From Mediterranea sp. An20 (lineage in GTDB: Bacteria > Bacteroidota > Bacteroidia > Bacteroidales > Bacteroidaceae): 64,000 nt of DNA. Below the pieces are notes generated by a model. It worked only from the letters and a program-made list of their open reading frames with translations. It was not told where the DNA came from and searched no databases. The position numbers and the translations under genes were made by a program. Location: assembly GCF_002160055.1 (NCBI RefSeq), contig NZ_NFJV01000021.1, positions 1 through 64,000 of the forward strand, in the 5' to 3' direction. The number at the start of each line of letters is the position of its first letter. Position 1 is the stretch's first letter. This document shows, in pieces, positions 27,457 through 36,028 of the stretch.

Positions 27457-30400
27457 ATTTCTTTCAGTTTACTGCGGTTGGTAGAAATGTAACTGTAGAT
27501 GGCAGGCACGATATACATGGTGAGCAGTGTGGACACAATCATCCCTCCCACCACTGCAGTACCCATGGCAATACGCTGGTTGGCTCCTTCACCCGAAGCA
27601 AAGGCCAAAGGCAACAAGCCCAGCACAGTAGCAAAGCTGGTCATCAGGATGGGACGCAAGCGTTGCAGGGCTGCATCCTGCACTGCCCGCATCTTATCTT
27701 CGCCGTGATCTTGCTTGTGGTTGGCAAATTCCACGATAAGAATACCGTTTTTGGCCACCAGACCGATAAGCATAATGATACCAATCTGGCTAAAGATGTT
27801 CATCGTGATATCGCCGAAGTACATAAACACAAGTGCTCCCGCAATAGCCAGCGGCACGGTAAGCATAATGACCAGCGGATCTTTGAAGCTCTCGAACTGT
27901 GCAGCCAGGATAAGGTAGATAAGTCCAATGGCTAATATGAAGGCAAACATCAGACTGGAAGCACTTTCGCTATAATCTTTTGAGTCACCCGACAAAGCTG
28001 TGCGGAAACTGTCATCCAGCACTTCGGCAGCTATTTTGTCCATTTCCTCAATGCCTTGCCCGATGGTCTTCCCTTCAGCCAGACCCGTTGATACGGTAGC
28101 CGACACAAAACGATTGTAACGATAAAGCTTGGGCGGCGCCGTACCGTAGATAATCTTTACCAGATTGTCCAGCTGCACCATTTCGCCGTTATCGCTGCGG
28201 ATGTAAAGCCCCACAAGGTCCGAAGGCTTGTTACGCTGCTGACGGTTGATTTCGCCCAATATCTCATACTGCTTGCCGTTCATGTAGAAGTAACCCATAC
28301 GCTGGCCGCTCAAACCATATTGCAAGGTCTGGGCAATGTTTCGTGTACTGATGCCCATTGTTCCCGCCTTGTCTCGGTCTATCTGTATCCGGGCTTCAGG
28401 GTCACTGAACTTCAGGTCTACATCCGCCATTTGGAAAGTCGGATTCTCGTAGACACGCTCCATGAACTTAGGCAGCACTTCCTGCAGCTTTTCGATATTG
28501 GTGGCTTGCAGCACATACTGCACCGGCATGCTGCTGCGTCGTCCGCCAAACGAAGATTGTTGCTGCACGAAAGCACGCGCTTTGGTTTCCTTCTGCACAG
28601 CTTTCGATAGCTTTTCTGCCACTTCCATTTGCGTATAATCGCGCTCGCGAAGGTCTTTCAGCGTAATGCGGATATTACCGCTTCCACTCGACACACGGGC
28701 CGTAACAGCCTCAGCATCGGGAATGATAGAGTCTACCACATCGTTGATGCGTTCCGTATAGTCGCGGATGTATTCATAGCTCACACCCTCAGCACCACTG
28801 GTGTTGATAGTTATCTGCGAACGGTCTTCCAGCGGAGCCATCTCGGCAGGAATGTGATTCCAAAGGAACAGAATGATACCGAAAGTGACGAGCGTGAAAG
28901 CCAATGCTATCCACCGTTTCCTCAGGAAAGCAGCCAGCGAACGACTGTATAAGCGGTTCATCCCCTCAAAGAAGGGTTCGGTAATACGGTAAAACCAGTT
29001 TTTCTTCTTCTCCTGCTTCAGCAACTTGGTAGCCAGCATGGGCGTAAAAGTCAAGGCAGCAAAGGCAGAAATGAGAATGGAACCCGATATGACGAAGCTG
29101 AACTCGCGGAAAAGACGCCCTGTAGTACCTTCCATAAAGACGATAGGAAAGAATACGGCTACCAGCGTGATGGTGGTGGAGATAACGGCAAAGAATATCT
29201 CTTTTGCTCCCTCAATGCCCGCCTGCTTAGGCGGCATACCCTGTTCGATACGTACATAGATGTTTTCAGTCATCACAATGGCATCATCCACCACCAATCC
29301 AACGGCAAGCACCACGGCCAGCATGGTGAGCACGTTAATGGAGAACCCAGCCACATACATCACAAAGAAGGCACCAATGAGCGACACGGGGATAACAATA
29401 CACGGTACCAGCGTTACACGCCAATCGCGCAAGAAAAGGAAAATAATGATAATAACCAGTACAAAAGCCTCGTACACCGTATGTTCCACCTCACTGATGG
29501 AGGCACGGATGAAGCGTGTATTATCGAAGCCGTAGGTATAGCTCACATCTTCGGGCAGGTCTTTTTTCATGCGCTCCATACGGTCATAGACAGCATCAGC
29601 AATCTCGATATGGTTGGCACCAGGCTGTGGAATAACTACCACACCCACCATAGGCACGCCGTTCATCTTCATGTAGCTTTTCAAGTCGGCAGCTCCCAGT
29701 TCGGCACGCCCGATGTCGCTGAAACGGATAATGCGGTTGCCATCAGCTTTGATGATGAGGTTGTTGAACTCTTCAGGTGTGTGCATCAGACCCAGCGTAC
29801 GGATGGTCAGCTCGGTAGTGTTACCTTCGATGCTTCCCGAAGGCAGTTCGATATTCTCGCGGTCGATGGCTTCCTTTACATCGACAGGCGTGATGCCGTA
29901 GCCCGACATCTTGGTAGGGTCGAGCCAAAGTCGCATGGAGTATTTCTTTTCACCCCAGATGCTGACGCTACTCACGTCGGAAATAGTTTGCAGCTGTTCT
30001 TTTACGGTCAGGTCGGCAATCTCGCTCAATTCCAGCAGCGACCGTTTGTTGCTCTGCAAAGCCACCATCAGGATAGGTGTGGCATCGGCATCGGCCTTCG
30101 ACACGGTAGGCGGGTCGCAGTCATCGGGCAGATAGCGTTGAGCACGTGACACCTTGTCGCGCACGTCATTGGCTGCGGTTTCCAAGTCGACGGACAGTTC
30201 AAATTCTACGGTAATGCGGCTTTGTCCCTGTTGGCTGACACTGGTCAACGAACGGATGCCGGGAATGCCGTTGATGTTCTGCTCCAGCGGTTCGGTAATC
30301 TGGTTCTCAATGACATCTGCATTAGCTCCCGTGTACGAGCACTGCACGGAGATTATGGGATTGTCTACCGAAGGATATTCGCGCACGCCCAGCGAGGTAT

Positions 30401-30485
30401 AGCCGATGAAGCCGAAGAGCAAGATGATAATGGTCAGCACCGTGGAGAGCACGGGACGGCGTATGCTTAGTTCGGATATGTTCAT
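27453..30485 (-). CDS. RND (HAE1/AcrB-type) efflux transporter
   Basis: This 1010-residue inner membrane proton antiporter has the classic RND layout: a first TM (ISELSIRRPVLSTVLTII), a large periplasmic loop, a TM block with the proton-relay segment VVLAVGLVVDDAIVMTEN near residue 400, a second large loop and the final TM block (IGLVAKNGILIVEFANH). It pairs with the adaptor gene 11 bases upstream and the TolC gene that overlaps it. The HAE1 family expels drugs, bile salts or other amphiphiles. The specific substrates are unknown. Confidence 0.95.
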   Translation of the reverse strand: MNISELSIRRPVLSTVLTIIILLFGFIGYTSLGVREYPSVDNPIISVQCSYTGANADVIENQITEPLEQNINGIPGIRSLTSVSQQGQSRITVEFELSVDLETAANDVRDKVSRAQRYLPDDCDPPTVSKADADATPILMVALQSNKRSLLELSEIADLTVKEQLQTISDVSSVSIWGEKKYSMRLWLDPTKMSGYGITPVDVKEAIDRENIELPSGSIEGNTTELTIRTLGLMHTPEEFNNLIIKADGNRIIRFSDIGRAELGAADLKSYMKMNGVPMVGVVVIPQPGANHIEIADAVYDRMERMKKDLPEDVSYTYGFDNTRFIRASISEVEHTVYEAFVLVIIIIFLFLRDWRVTLVPCIVIPVSLIGAFFVMYVAGFSINVLTMLAVVLAVGLVVDDAIVMTENIYVRIEQGMPPKQAGIEGAKEIFFAVISTTITLVAVFFPIVFMEGTTGRLFREFSFVISGSILISAFAALTFTPMLATKLLKQEKKKNWFYRITEPFFEGMNRLYSRSLAAFLRKRWIALAFTLVTFGIILFLWNHIPAEMAPLEDRSQITINTSGAEGVSYEYIRDYTERINDVVDSIIPDAEAVTARVSSGSGNIRITLKDLRERDYTQMEVAEKLSKAVQKETKARAFVQQQSSFGGRRSSMPVQYVLQATNIEKLQEVLPKFMERVYENPTFQMADVDLKFSDPEARIQIDRDKAGTMGISTRNIAQTLQYGLSGQRMGYFYMNGKQYEILGEINRQQRNKPSDLVGLYIRSDNGEMVQLDNLVKIIYGTAPPKLYRYNRFVSATVSTGLAEGKTIGQGIEEMDKIAAEVLDDSFRTALSGDSKDYSESASSLMFAFILAIGLIYLILAAQFESFKDPLVIMLTVPLAIAGALVFMYFGDITMNIFSQIGIIMLIGLVAKNGILIVEFANHKQDHGEDKMRAVQDAALQRLRPILMTSFATVLGLLPLAFASGEGANQRIAMGTAVVGGMIVSTLLTMYIVPAIYSYISTNRSKLKEI

Positions 30486-30496
30486 GGGGCGTATGC

Positions 30497-31576
30497 TTAA
30501 TAGATGTTGTCAATTGTCACTGTCATACCTGTGCGCAACTGCTGTGTACCCGAAATGATGACTGTATCTCCTTCATTCAGTCCGCTCACAGCCTGTACCA
30601 GTGCATCGGTTCGAATACCCGTCACGATGTCCACAGGTTCCGCCTTTCCGTTCTTGTAGAGGAACACCTTGTCTTTTCCCATTTCCGGCACGATGGCTTC
30701 GGAAGGAATGGCCAGAGCGTTTTCATGCTCTTGCTTGCGCAAGTTGATGGAGGCAAAACGCCCCGGCATAATACCCGACGGATTGGGATAGAGAGCACGA
30801 ATGGTAAGCGAGTGGGTCACGGGATCAAGGCTTGATTCGCGGGCATAGACACGTGCCTCATACTGATTGAGCGAACCGGTAAGTGAGAATTTCAGCGTAG
30901 TACCCACTTTGACATCACGTGCATAGCTTTCCGGCACAGAAAATTCGACCTTCAGGGGAGCTATTTTAGTCAGCTTGGCTACAATCGTGGTAGGAGAAGC
31001 GTATGTGCCCACGCTGACCTGTCGCAATCCGATGATACCATCAAAAGGCGCACGCAGTTCAGTCTGTTCAATCTGTGCCTTTATGATTTCTATATCAGCA
31101 TTCAAGGTAGCCAAGTCTGTTTTCACTTGTTCGTAGGCCTCCTTGCTGACAGCATCGCGCTTCAACAGCGCATCCTGACGGAACACACGGTCTTCGGCCA
31201 GTTTCAGCTGGGAAACCAGACGTTGCAATTGGGCTTGCAGTGGGCGGTCGTTTACTTTGGCAAGGAGCTGTCCCTGCTGTACGTGCGTACCTTCCTCAAA
31301 ATTGATGTCTGTGATTTTGCCAGAAGTTTCGAACGAGAGGTTCACTTCTTCGTCAGGCAACAGACTACCAATGATAGGAATCTCATCCACCAGCATTTGC
31401 GGCCTGACAATGGTAGCGTTGACGTTTAATACTTTTTTACTTGGACTGTTGGCCGGCATGATTTTGTCAGCCTCAGCCAGTTCTTCGTTTGTTTTGGGCA
31501 TTTGTGAGTAGATTCCCCACCCGACAAGCCCGGCGCCTATCACCAGGATGAGGCCCCATTTCAGCTTTTTCTTCAT
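30497..31576 (-). CDS. RND efflux periplasmic adaptor
   Basis: This 359-residue membrane-fusion protein has one N-terminal hydrophobic anchor (KWGLILVIGAGLVGWGIY) without a clear lipobox cysteine. A lipoyl/biotinyl-like half-motif (ITDINFEEGTHVQQGQLLAKV), a coiled-coil hairpin (residues about 105-170), the second lipoyl half (LRAPFDGIIGLRQVSVGTY) and beta-barrel and membrane-proximal domains follow. It is the first gene of the pump operon. No clean TAnnTTTG box is visible just upstream. Confidence 0.93.
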   Translation of the reverse strand: MKKKLKWGLILVIGAGLVGWGIYSQMPKTNEELAEADKIMPANSPSKKVLNVNATIVRPQMLVDEIPIIGSLLPDEEVNLSFETSGKITDINFEEGTHVQQGQLLAKVNDRPLQAQLQRLVSQLKLAEDRVFRQDALLKRDAVSKEAYEQVKTDLATLNADIEIIKAQIEQTELRAPFDGIIGLRQVSVGTYASPTTIVAKLTKIAPLKVEFSVPESYARDVKVGTTLKFSLTGSLNQYEARVYARESSLDPVTHSLTIRALYPNPSGIMPGRFASINLRKQEHENALAIPSEAIVPEMGKDKVFLYKNGKAEPVDIVTGIRTDALVQAVSGLNEGDTVIISGTQQLRTGMTVTIDNIY

Positions 31577-31682
31577 GTAGCGTGTTGTTGTGGTATAAAA
31601 TTGTTTATATGTTCATTGATAGTGTCCTGTCTGTAAGGTTTAAAGCGTATTATGTTAAAGTTGTGTTAATATTTTCGGTATT

Positions 31683-32618
31683 TCAGTAAGCTTCCCGGTA
31701 TTTACTTTCTTCCTTGTCATCCAGCATACTGAGGTAAGAAGCATATCGCGACTGGCTAATGCGGTGTTCTTCCACAGCTTGCAGCACAGCACATCCCGGT
31801 TCATGGCGGTGTGTACAATTACTGTAACGGCATTCGGCCGAGGCCTTGAATATTTCGGGGAAATAATGTCCGATCTCCTCTGTTTCCATGTCGAAAGTGC
31901 CGAATCCTTTAATGCCCGGCGTGTCGATGATATAACCGCCCTCGTTATCCACAGGATACATCTCGGAGAATGTGGTGGTATGCATACCCTTGTTGTGTAC
32001 AGCGGAGATTTCCCCCGTGCGGGCATCAGTGCCCGGTAACAGTGCGTTGATGAGAGTCGATTTACCCACACCTGAGTTGCCCGAGAAGAGAGTGATGCGT
32101 CCGCGAAGTTTTGCCTTCACCTCCTCCATACCTTGACCTTGGATTGCCGAGACTTTAAGGCAGGGATAGCCAATGGTAGTGTAGAGATGGACCAGTCCCT
32201 CCAGATAACGTCGGTCATCTTCATCATAGAGGTCTGTCTTGTTGAAGAGGAGCAAGACAGGCACCCGATAAGCTTCAGCCGTAGCCAGGAAGCGGTCGAT
32301 GAAAGTAGTAGATGTTTCGGGATAGTTGACGGTAACTATCAGCATGCACTGGTCGAGGTTGGCAGCCAGGATATGCGACTGTTTAGACAGGTTGGAAGCG
32401 CGCCGGATGATGTAGTTCTTACGGTCTTCTATCTCGGTGATGAAAGCCGTACCTTCACGGTTTTCAGCAATCTGCACGCGGTCGCCCACGGCCACGGGAT
32501 TGGTGCTGCGGATGCCTTTCAGGCGGAAGTTTCCTTTCACCTTGCACTCCACATCGCGTCCGTCTCCGGTGCGGACAATATACCAGCTGCCGGTATTCTT
32601 GATAACGAGTCCGTTCAC
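31683..32618 (-). CDS. rsgA: Ribosome biogenesis GTPase RsgA
   Basis: This 311-residue circularly permuted GTPase acts in late 30S maturation. An N-terminal OB fold is followed by the GTPase motifs in permuted order: G4 (LLFNKTDLY), G1 ([16 protein letters not shown]) and G3 (DTPGIKGF). A C-terminal zinc knuckle follows ([14 protein letters not shown]). The start at 32618 is GTG (GTGAACGG on the minus strand), and no good ribosome binding site is visible, as is usual in Bacteroides. The gene follows frr after 139 bases. Confidence 0.95.
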   Translation of the reverse strand: MNGLVIKNTGSWYIVRTGDGRDVECKVKGNFRLKGIRSTNPVAVGDRVQIAENREGTAFITEIEDRKNYIIRRASNLSKQSHILAANLDQCMLIVTVNYPETSTTFIDRFLATAEAYRVPVLLLFNKTDLYDEDDRRYLEGLVHLYTTIGYPCLKVSAIQGQGMEEVKAKLRGRITLFSGNSGVGKSTLINALLPGTDARTGEISAVHNKGMHTTTFSEMYPVDNEGGYIIDTPGIKGFGTFDMETEEIGHYFPEIFKASAECRYSNCTHRHEPGCAVLQAVEEHRISQSRYASYLSMLDDKEESKYREAY

Positions 32619-32757
32619 TTGTTCTATTGAAAGTTGAAAGTGGGAAACTGAAAATTGAGAAGCAGACTCTTATCTTCAGGAAAGGAACATCTCTGTATTT
32701 CACTCTCCAAGAAAAACCGGCTATTTCTCAATTTTCAATCCTCTATTTCCAATTTAT

Positions 32758-33318
32758 TTATACGGTCATTATCTCCTTGTCTTTTGCCGCAAGCATCTCG
32801 TCAATCTGCTTGATATACTTGTCGTGAATCTTCTGGAGTTTTTCCTCGCCTCCCTTCTGTGCGTCTTCGGCCAGACCTTCCTTCACGGCTTTCTTCAGGG
32901 CGTCGATAGCGTCACGGCGGGCGTTGCGCACACTCACTTTAGCAGTTTCGCCCTCGCCCTTACACTGTTTGGCCAGTTGTTTGCGCCGTTCTTCAGTGAG
33001 AGGCGGGATGCCGATACGGATGATTTCACCATTGTTCTCCGGCATGATGCCCAGGTCGGAATCAATGATGGCCTTCTCGATAATGCGGAACATGTTCTTG
33101 TCCCAAGGTTTGATGGCGATGCTGCGCGCGTCGGGAGTAGTAACGGCAGCAACATTGTTGATAGGCACCATCGAGCCGTAGGAGTCTACGCGGATACCGT
33201 CCAGCAGGCGGACATCAGCCTTGCCGGCACGGATATGTGCCAAGGTTTCTTCCAGGTACATAATGGCCATGTCCATCTTTTCTTGGGCTTCGCCCAGGAT
33301 GTCTTTTACGTCTTTCAT
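32758..33318 (-). CDS. frr: Ribosome recycling factor
   Basis: This 186-residue RRF releases ribosomes from mRNA after termination together with EF-G. It spans the full family with the typical three-helix bundle and hinge domain. Conserved stretches include HIRAGKADVRLLDGI, then PLTEERRKQLAKQ and EKLQKIHDKYIKQIDEML. It is followed by rsgA and preceded by pyrH, the common pyrH-frr order. A TATATTTG -7 box 35 bases upstream suggests that it also has its own promoter. Confidence 0.97.
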   Translation of the reverse strand: MKDVKDILGEAQEKMDMAIMYLEETLAHIRAGKADVRLLDGIRVDSYGSMVPINNVAAVTTPDARSIAIKPWDKNMFRIIEKAIIDSDLGIMPENNGEIIRIGIPPLTEERRKQLAKQCKGEGETAKVSVRNARRDAIDALKKAVKEGLAEDAQKGGEEKLQKIHDKYIKQIDEMLAAKDKEIMTV

Positions 33319-33352
33319 ATCAGGTTTGTTTTTGATTATTTCAGATAGGGTG

Positions 33353-33360
33353 CAAATATA
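33353..33360 (-). promoter_or_regulatory. -7 box of frr
   Basis: TATATTTG on the minus strand, followed by C, lies 34 bases upstream of the frr ATG. The sequence 20 bases further upstream is AT-rich without an evident TTG, so the -33 box is uncertain. Confidence 0.45.
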
Positions 33361-33395
33361 ATTAAATTCTTCATTCTTCGCTCTTCCTTTTTCAT

Positions 33396-34109
33396 TTAAT
33401 TGTGCACCAGCGTACCAATCTCTTCCCCTTGCATCACTTTACGCAGGTTACCGGGCGTATCCATATCGAAGACGATGATGGGCAGGTTGTTTTCCTTGCA
33501 CATGCAGGTAGCGGTAAGGTCCATTACTTTAAGTCCGCGGGCAAGCACCTCATCATAAGTGATGTCAGAGAACTTCGTAGCTGTAGGATCTTTTTCAGGG
33601 TCGGCGGTATAGATGCCATCCACACGGGTACCCTTCAGCATGACATCAGCTTCGATTTCAATGCCGCGCAGACTGGAGCCGGTGTCGGTGGTGAAGAAGG
33701 GATTACCCGTACCCGCCGACATGATGACCACTTCGCCTGCCTCCATGCATTCGATAGCGCGCCATTTATTGTAGAATTCTCCAATGGGTTCCATGCGCAC
33801 GGCTGTCAGCACGCGGGCCTTGACACCGACGGAGGTAAGGGCCGAACTGAGGGCCAGACTATTGATGACGGTGGCAAGCATACCCATCTGATCGCCTTTC
33901 ACACGGTCAAAACCCCTTGAAGCACCGCTGAGTCCACGGAAGATGTTTCCTCCACCGATGACGATGCCAATCTGTACACCCATTTCATGTATCTCTTTGA
34001 TTTGTGCGGCATACTGCGCCAGGCGTTCTTCGTCGATGCCGTACTGCTTCCTGCCCATCAGACTTTCGCCGCTGAGCTTGAGGAGGATTCGCTTGAATTT
34101 CGTTTCCAT
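33396..34109 (-). CDS. pyrH: UMP kinase
   Basis: This 237-residue bacterial UMP kinase (amino-acid kinase family) phosphorylates UMP to UDP in pyrimidine synthesis. The start is the ATG at 34109 (METKFKRILLKLSGESLMG). The frame is open for another 95 codons, but those residues do not match the family and a -7 box lies within them. Conserved motifs include GIVIGGGNIFRG and VMDLTATCMCKENNLPIIVFD (cited as pattern). It heads pyrH-frr-rsgA. Confidence 0.96.
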   Translation of the reverse strand: METKFKRILLKLSGESLMGRKQYGIDEERLAQYAAQIKEIHEMGVQIGIVIGGGNIFRGLSGASRGFDRVKGDQMGMLATVINSLALSSALTSVGVKARVLTAVRMEPIGEFYNKWRAIECMEAGEVVIMSAGTGNPFFTTDTGSSLRGIEIEADVMLKGTRVDGIYTADPEKDPTATKFSDITYDEVLARGLKVMDLTATCMCKENNLPIIVFDMDTPGNLRKVMQGEEIGTLVHN

Positions 34110-34277
34110 GTTATGATTCGTTATTAATAATGTTTCTGTTTCTTCCTGCGGAAGTCTGGCCATGCCTTCGGTAAGCATGCCTTTGCCTTTCATCTTTCTA
34201 CTGAGCACGTGTTTGAACCTCTGGTTTGCTTGGTAACCCAGGAATCTCATAACGTCGCCATAGAACGTTTGTACTTG

Positions 34278-34285
34278 CAAAGATA
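34278..34285 (-). promoter_or_regulatory. -7 box of pyrH
   Basis: TATCTTTG on the minus strand, about 170 bases upstream of the pyrH ATG, with a TGC-rich context typical of Bacteroides. It falls inside the extended open frame and so supports the shorter pyrH start. Confidence 0.55.
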
Positions 34286-34397
34286 GGAGTTTCTTCGCGA
34301 ATATAACGAAGTGATTTAAACTTTTTATGCACAGCGCCGATGTCCCGTGCATATCAGGCAGTTCTCTGATAAGCGCTTTCCCCAAAATTGCCAAGCC

Positions 34398-34485
34398 ATA
34401 AGCAGCATGCTGCCACGCGATGAGCAGCGTGCTGCTTATATATCAGAAGTAGAACACTGATTATCAACAGCATGCAAGACAACCC
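34398..34485. repeat. 22-base-period intergenic array 3
   Basis: Units are at 34398 (ATAAGCAGC), 34420 (ATGAGCAGC), 34442 (ATCAGAAGT) and 34463 (ATCAACAGC). The period is 22 bases with one slip of one base. The segment TGATTATCAACA is also found in array 6 (54866-54877). It lies between pyrH and the stop codon of the YczE-kinase fusion gene. Confidence 0.65.
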
Positions 34486-34530
34486 ATTTGTAGGTCGGAA
34501 ATTTTAGAGTACTTCCGCTTTTACAAGCCT

Positions 34531-35850
34531 TCATTCAACCTGCCCGCTTCCATTTTCTTGTCGCTGATAGAGTTCTGCTACCAAATCACACGCAGTCTGC
34601 AATCCCAGACTACCGGTATTAAGCATCAGGTTATAGTGATGCGGTTCTCCCCATTTCTGCCCTGTATAATACTCATAATGAGTCACTCGGTTGCGGTTGA
34701 CGCGGGTCATTTCGGCCTGTGCCCTGTCTGCTGCTATGCCATACTCTTCGGTGCAACGCCGACCGGCACTCTCCGGGTCAGCATAGCAGAACACACTGAT
34801 GAGCTTCGGGCGATGTTGCAGGACGTAGTCGGCACAGCGTCCCACGATAATGCACGGCCCTTGTGCCGCCAGTTCGCGGATGATGTTGCTTTCTGCCACG
34901 AAAAGCACGTCGTCTGGCGAGAGGCTCCATTCACGTGACCTTTCGCTGCCGGCGGCCAGGATGCACTTCAGCCAGAAAGAGGGGATGGACTGTTCGTTGC
35001 GACGGATGTAGTCTTCGTTAATACCGCTTTTCTGTGCAGCCAGATGAATAAACTCCTTGTCGTAAAGCCGTATGCCCAGCCGCTTGGAGAGCATCTCACC
35101 CAACAGGTGTCCGCCGCTACCAAACTCGCGGGCTATGGTGATAACCGTGTGCAGCTGTTCCGAGCCAGCTTCCGACGGTACAGACGGGACTTGTCCTGAC
35201 GAAATCCAACGGTCAACAAACCGATACCAAGGGCTGACGAAATGCACGATAGGCCCTACGAGCAAGGCTGCTATCACCGTGCCTTCACGCACACCGTACA
35301 GTCCTCCCATAAAGCCGAACGACAGCAACACAGCCAGAAGCACCAGCGACCAGTCAAACCCCAGCTTCATGTATCCAAAGTCTCTGCGGAAGCGCTTGGC
35401 CAATACCCGTACAAAGTATTCGCCCGCCATCATAGCCACATCGGCCTTTACTTCCAACGCAATGCCCAAGGCCAGGATGACGCAGCCCACCAGCAGGTTT
35501 CCTATCTTGCTGAGGTAACTGACGGGCACCAGTCCCTGTATAAGATACATGCACAAGTCAATGCACAGCCCGAAGAAGAAGGTAATGACTATCTGCGAAA
35601 GATACATGCGCAAGTCTTCCTTGACCTGCTTGCGTGTCATAAACGGCAGTTCAAGCAAGACGAACAGCAGGTTCAGCACAATGGTCCACTGTCCCATTGT
35701 AAGTGGGGTAAACATACTGGCTACGTAAGTGACGCTGGTAATGGGTGAAGTACCCAGCGAGGCCTTGGTGATGTAGGCGATGCCCAGGGCATTGACAAAA
35801 AGGGCGAGGGCGAAGAGTAGATAACGTCTAATGATATATTTGTTCTTCAT
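34531..35850 (-). CDS. YczE-like membrane domain fused to cytidylate kinase-like domain
   Basis: This is a two-domain protein of 439 residues from the ATG at 35850 (MKNKYIIRRYLL). Residues 1-215 contain five or six membrane spans of the YczE/YitT-like type (DUF6198). After a short linker, residues 235-439 match the cytidylate-kinase-like family, with P-loop AREFGSGGHLLGE at about 240-252. The longer frame to 35925 lacks family support. The kinase half looks complete, and the fusion would place an NMP-kinase-like domain on the inner membrane. Its substrate is unknown and no partner gene is adjacent. Confidence 0.86.
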   Translation of the reverse strand: MKNKYIIRRYLLFALALFVNALGIAYITKASLGTSPITSVTYVASMFTPLTMGQWTIVLNLLFVLLELPFMTRKQVKEDLRMYLSQIVITFFFGLCIDLCMYLIQGLVPVSYLSKIGNLLVGCVILALGIALEVKADVAMMAGEYFVRVLAKRFRRDFGYMKLGFDWSLVLLAVLLSFGFMGGLYGVREGTVIAALLVGPIVHFVSPWYRFVDRWISSGQVPSVPSEAGSEQLHTVITIAREFGSGGHLLGEMLSKRLGIRLYDKEFIHLAAQKSGINEDYIRRNEQSIPSFWLKCILAAGSERSREWSLSPDDVLFVAESNIIRELAAQGPCIIVGRCADYVLQHRPKLISVFCYADPESAGRRCTEEYGIAADRAQAEMTRVNRNRVTHYEYYTGQKWGEPHHYNLMLNTGSLGLQTACDLVAELYQRQENGSGQVE

Positions 35851-35893
35851 AATGTATATATAGTTATGTGTATCCGCTTGCGCTAAAGCGGGA

Positions 35894-35901
35894 CAAAGAT
35901 A
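35894..35901 (-). promoter_or_regulatory. -7 box of the YczE-kinase gene
   Basis: TATCTTTG on the minus strand lies 44 bases upstream of the ATG at 35850. This supports that start over the extended frame. Confidence 0.5.
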
Positions 35902-35949
35902 CGGAATTTTCGACGTCCTTGTCACTGGAGAGGGCTGTTACTTATTGCC

Positions 35950-35993
35950 AAAAATCCCGTAACGGATTCTTTTCTCCGTTACGGGATCTTTCT
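35950..35993 (-). terminator. Terminator after the copper ATPase gene
   Basis: ATCCCGTAACGGA (35954-35966) pairs perfectly with TCCGTTACGGGAT (35975-35987) around an eight-base loop. A-rich sequence to its left gives a U-tract for minus-strand transcripts, and CTTTCTT on the right serves the other strand. It lies 36 bases beyond the stop codon of the P-type ATPase gene. Confidence 0.9.
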
Positions 35994-36028
35994 TGACGGC
36001 TACTCCGGATAATCCGTCCCCTGGCTAC

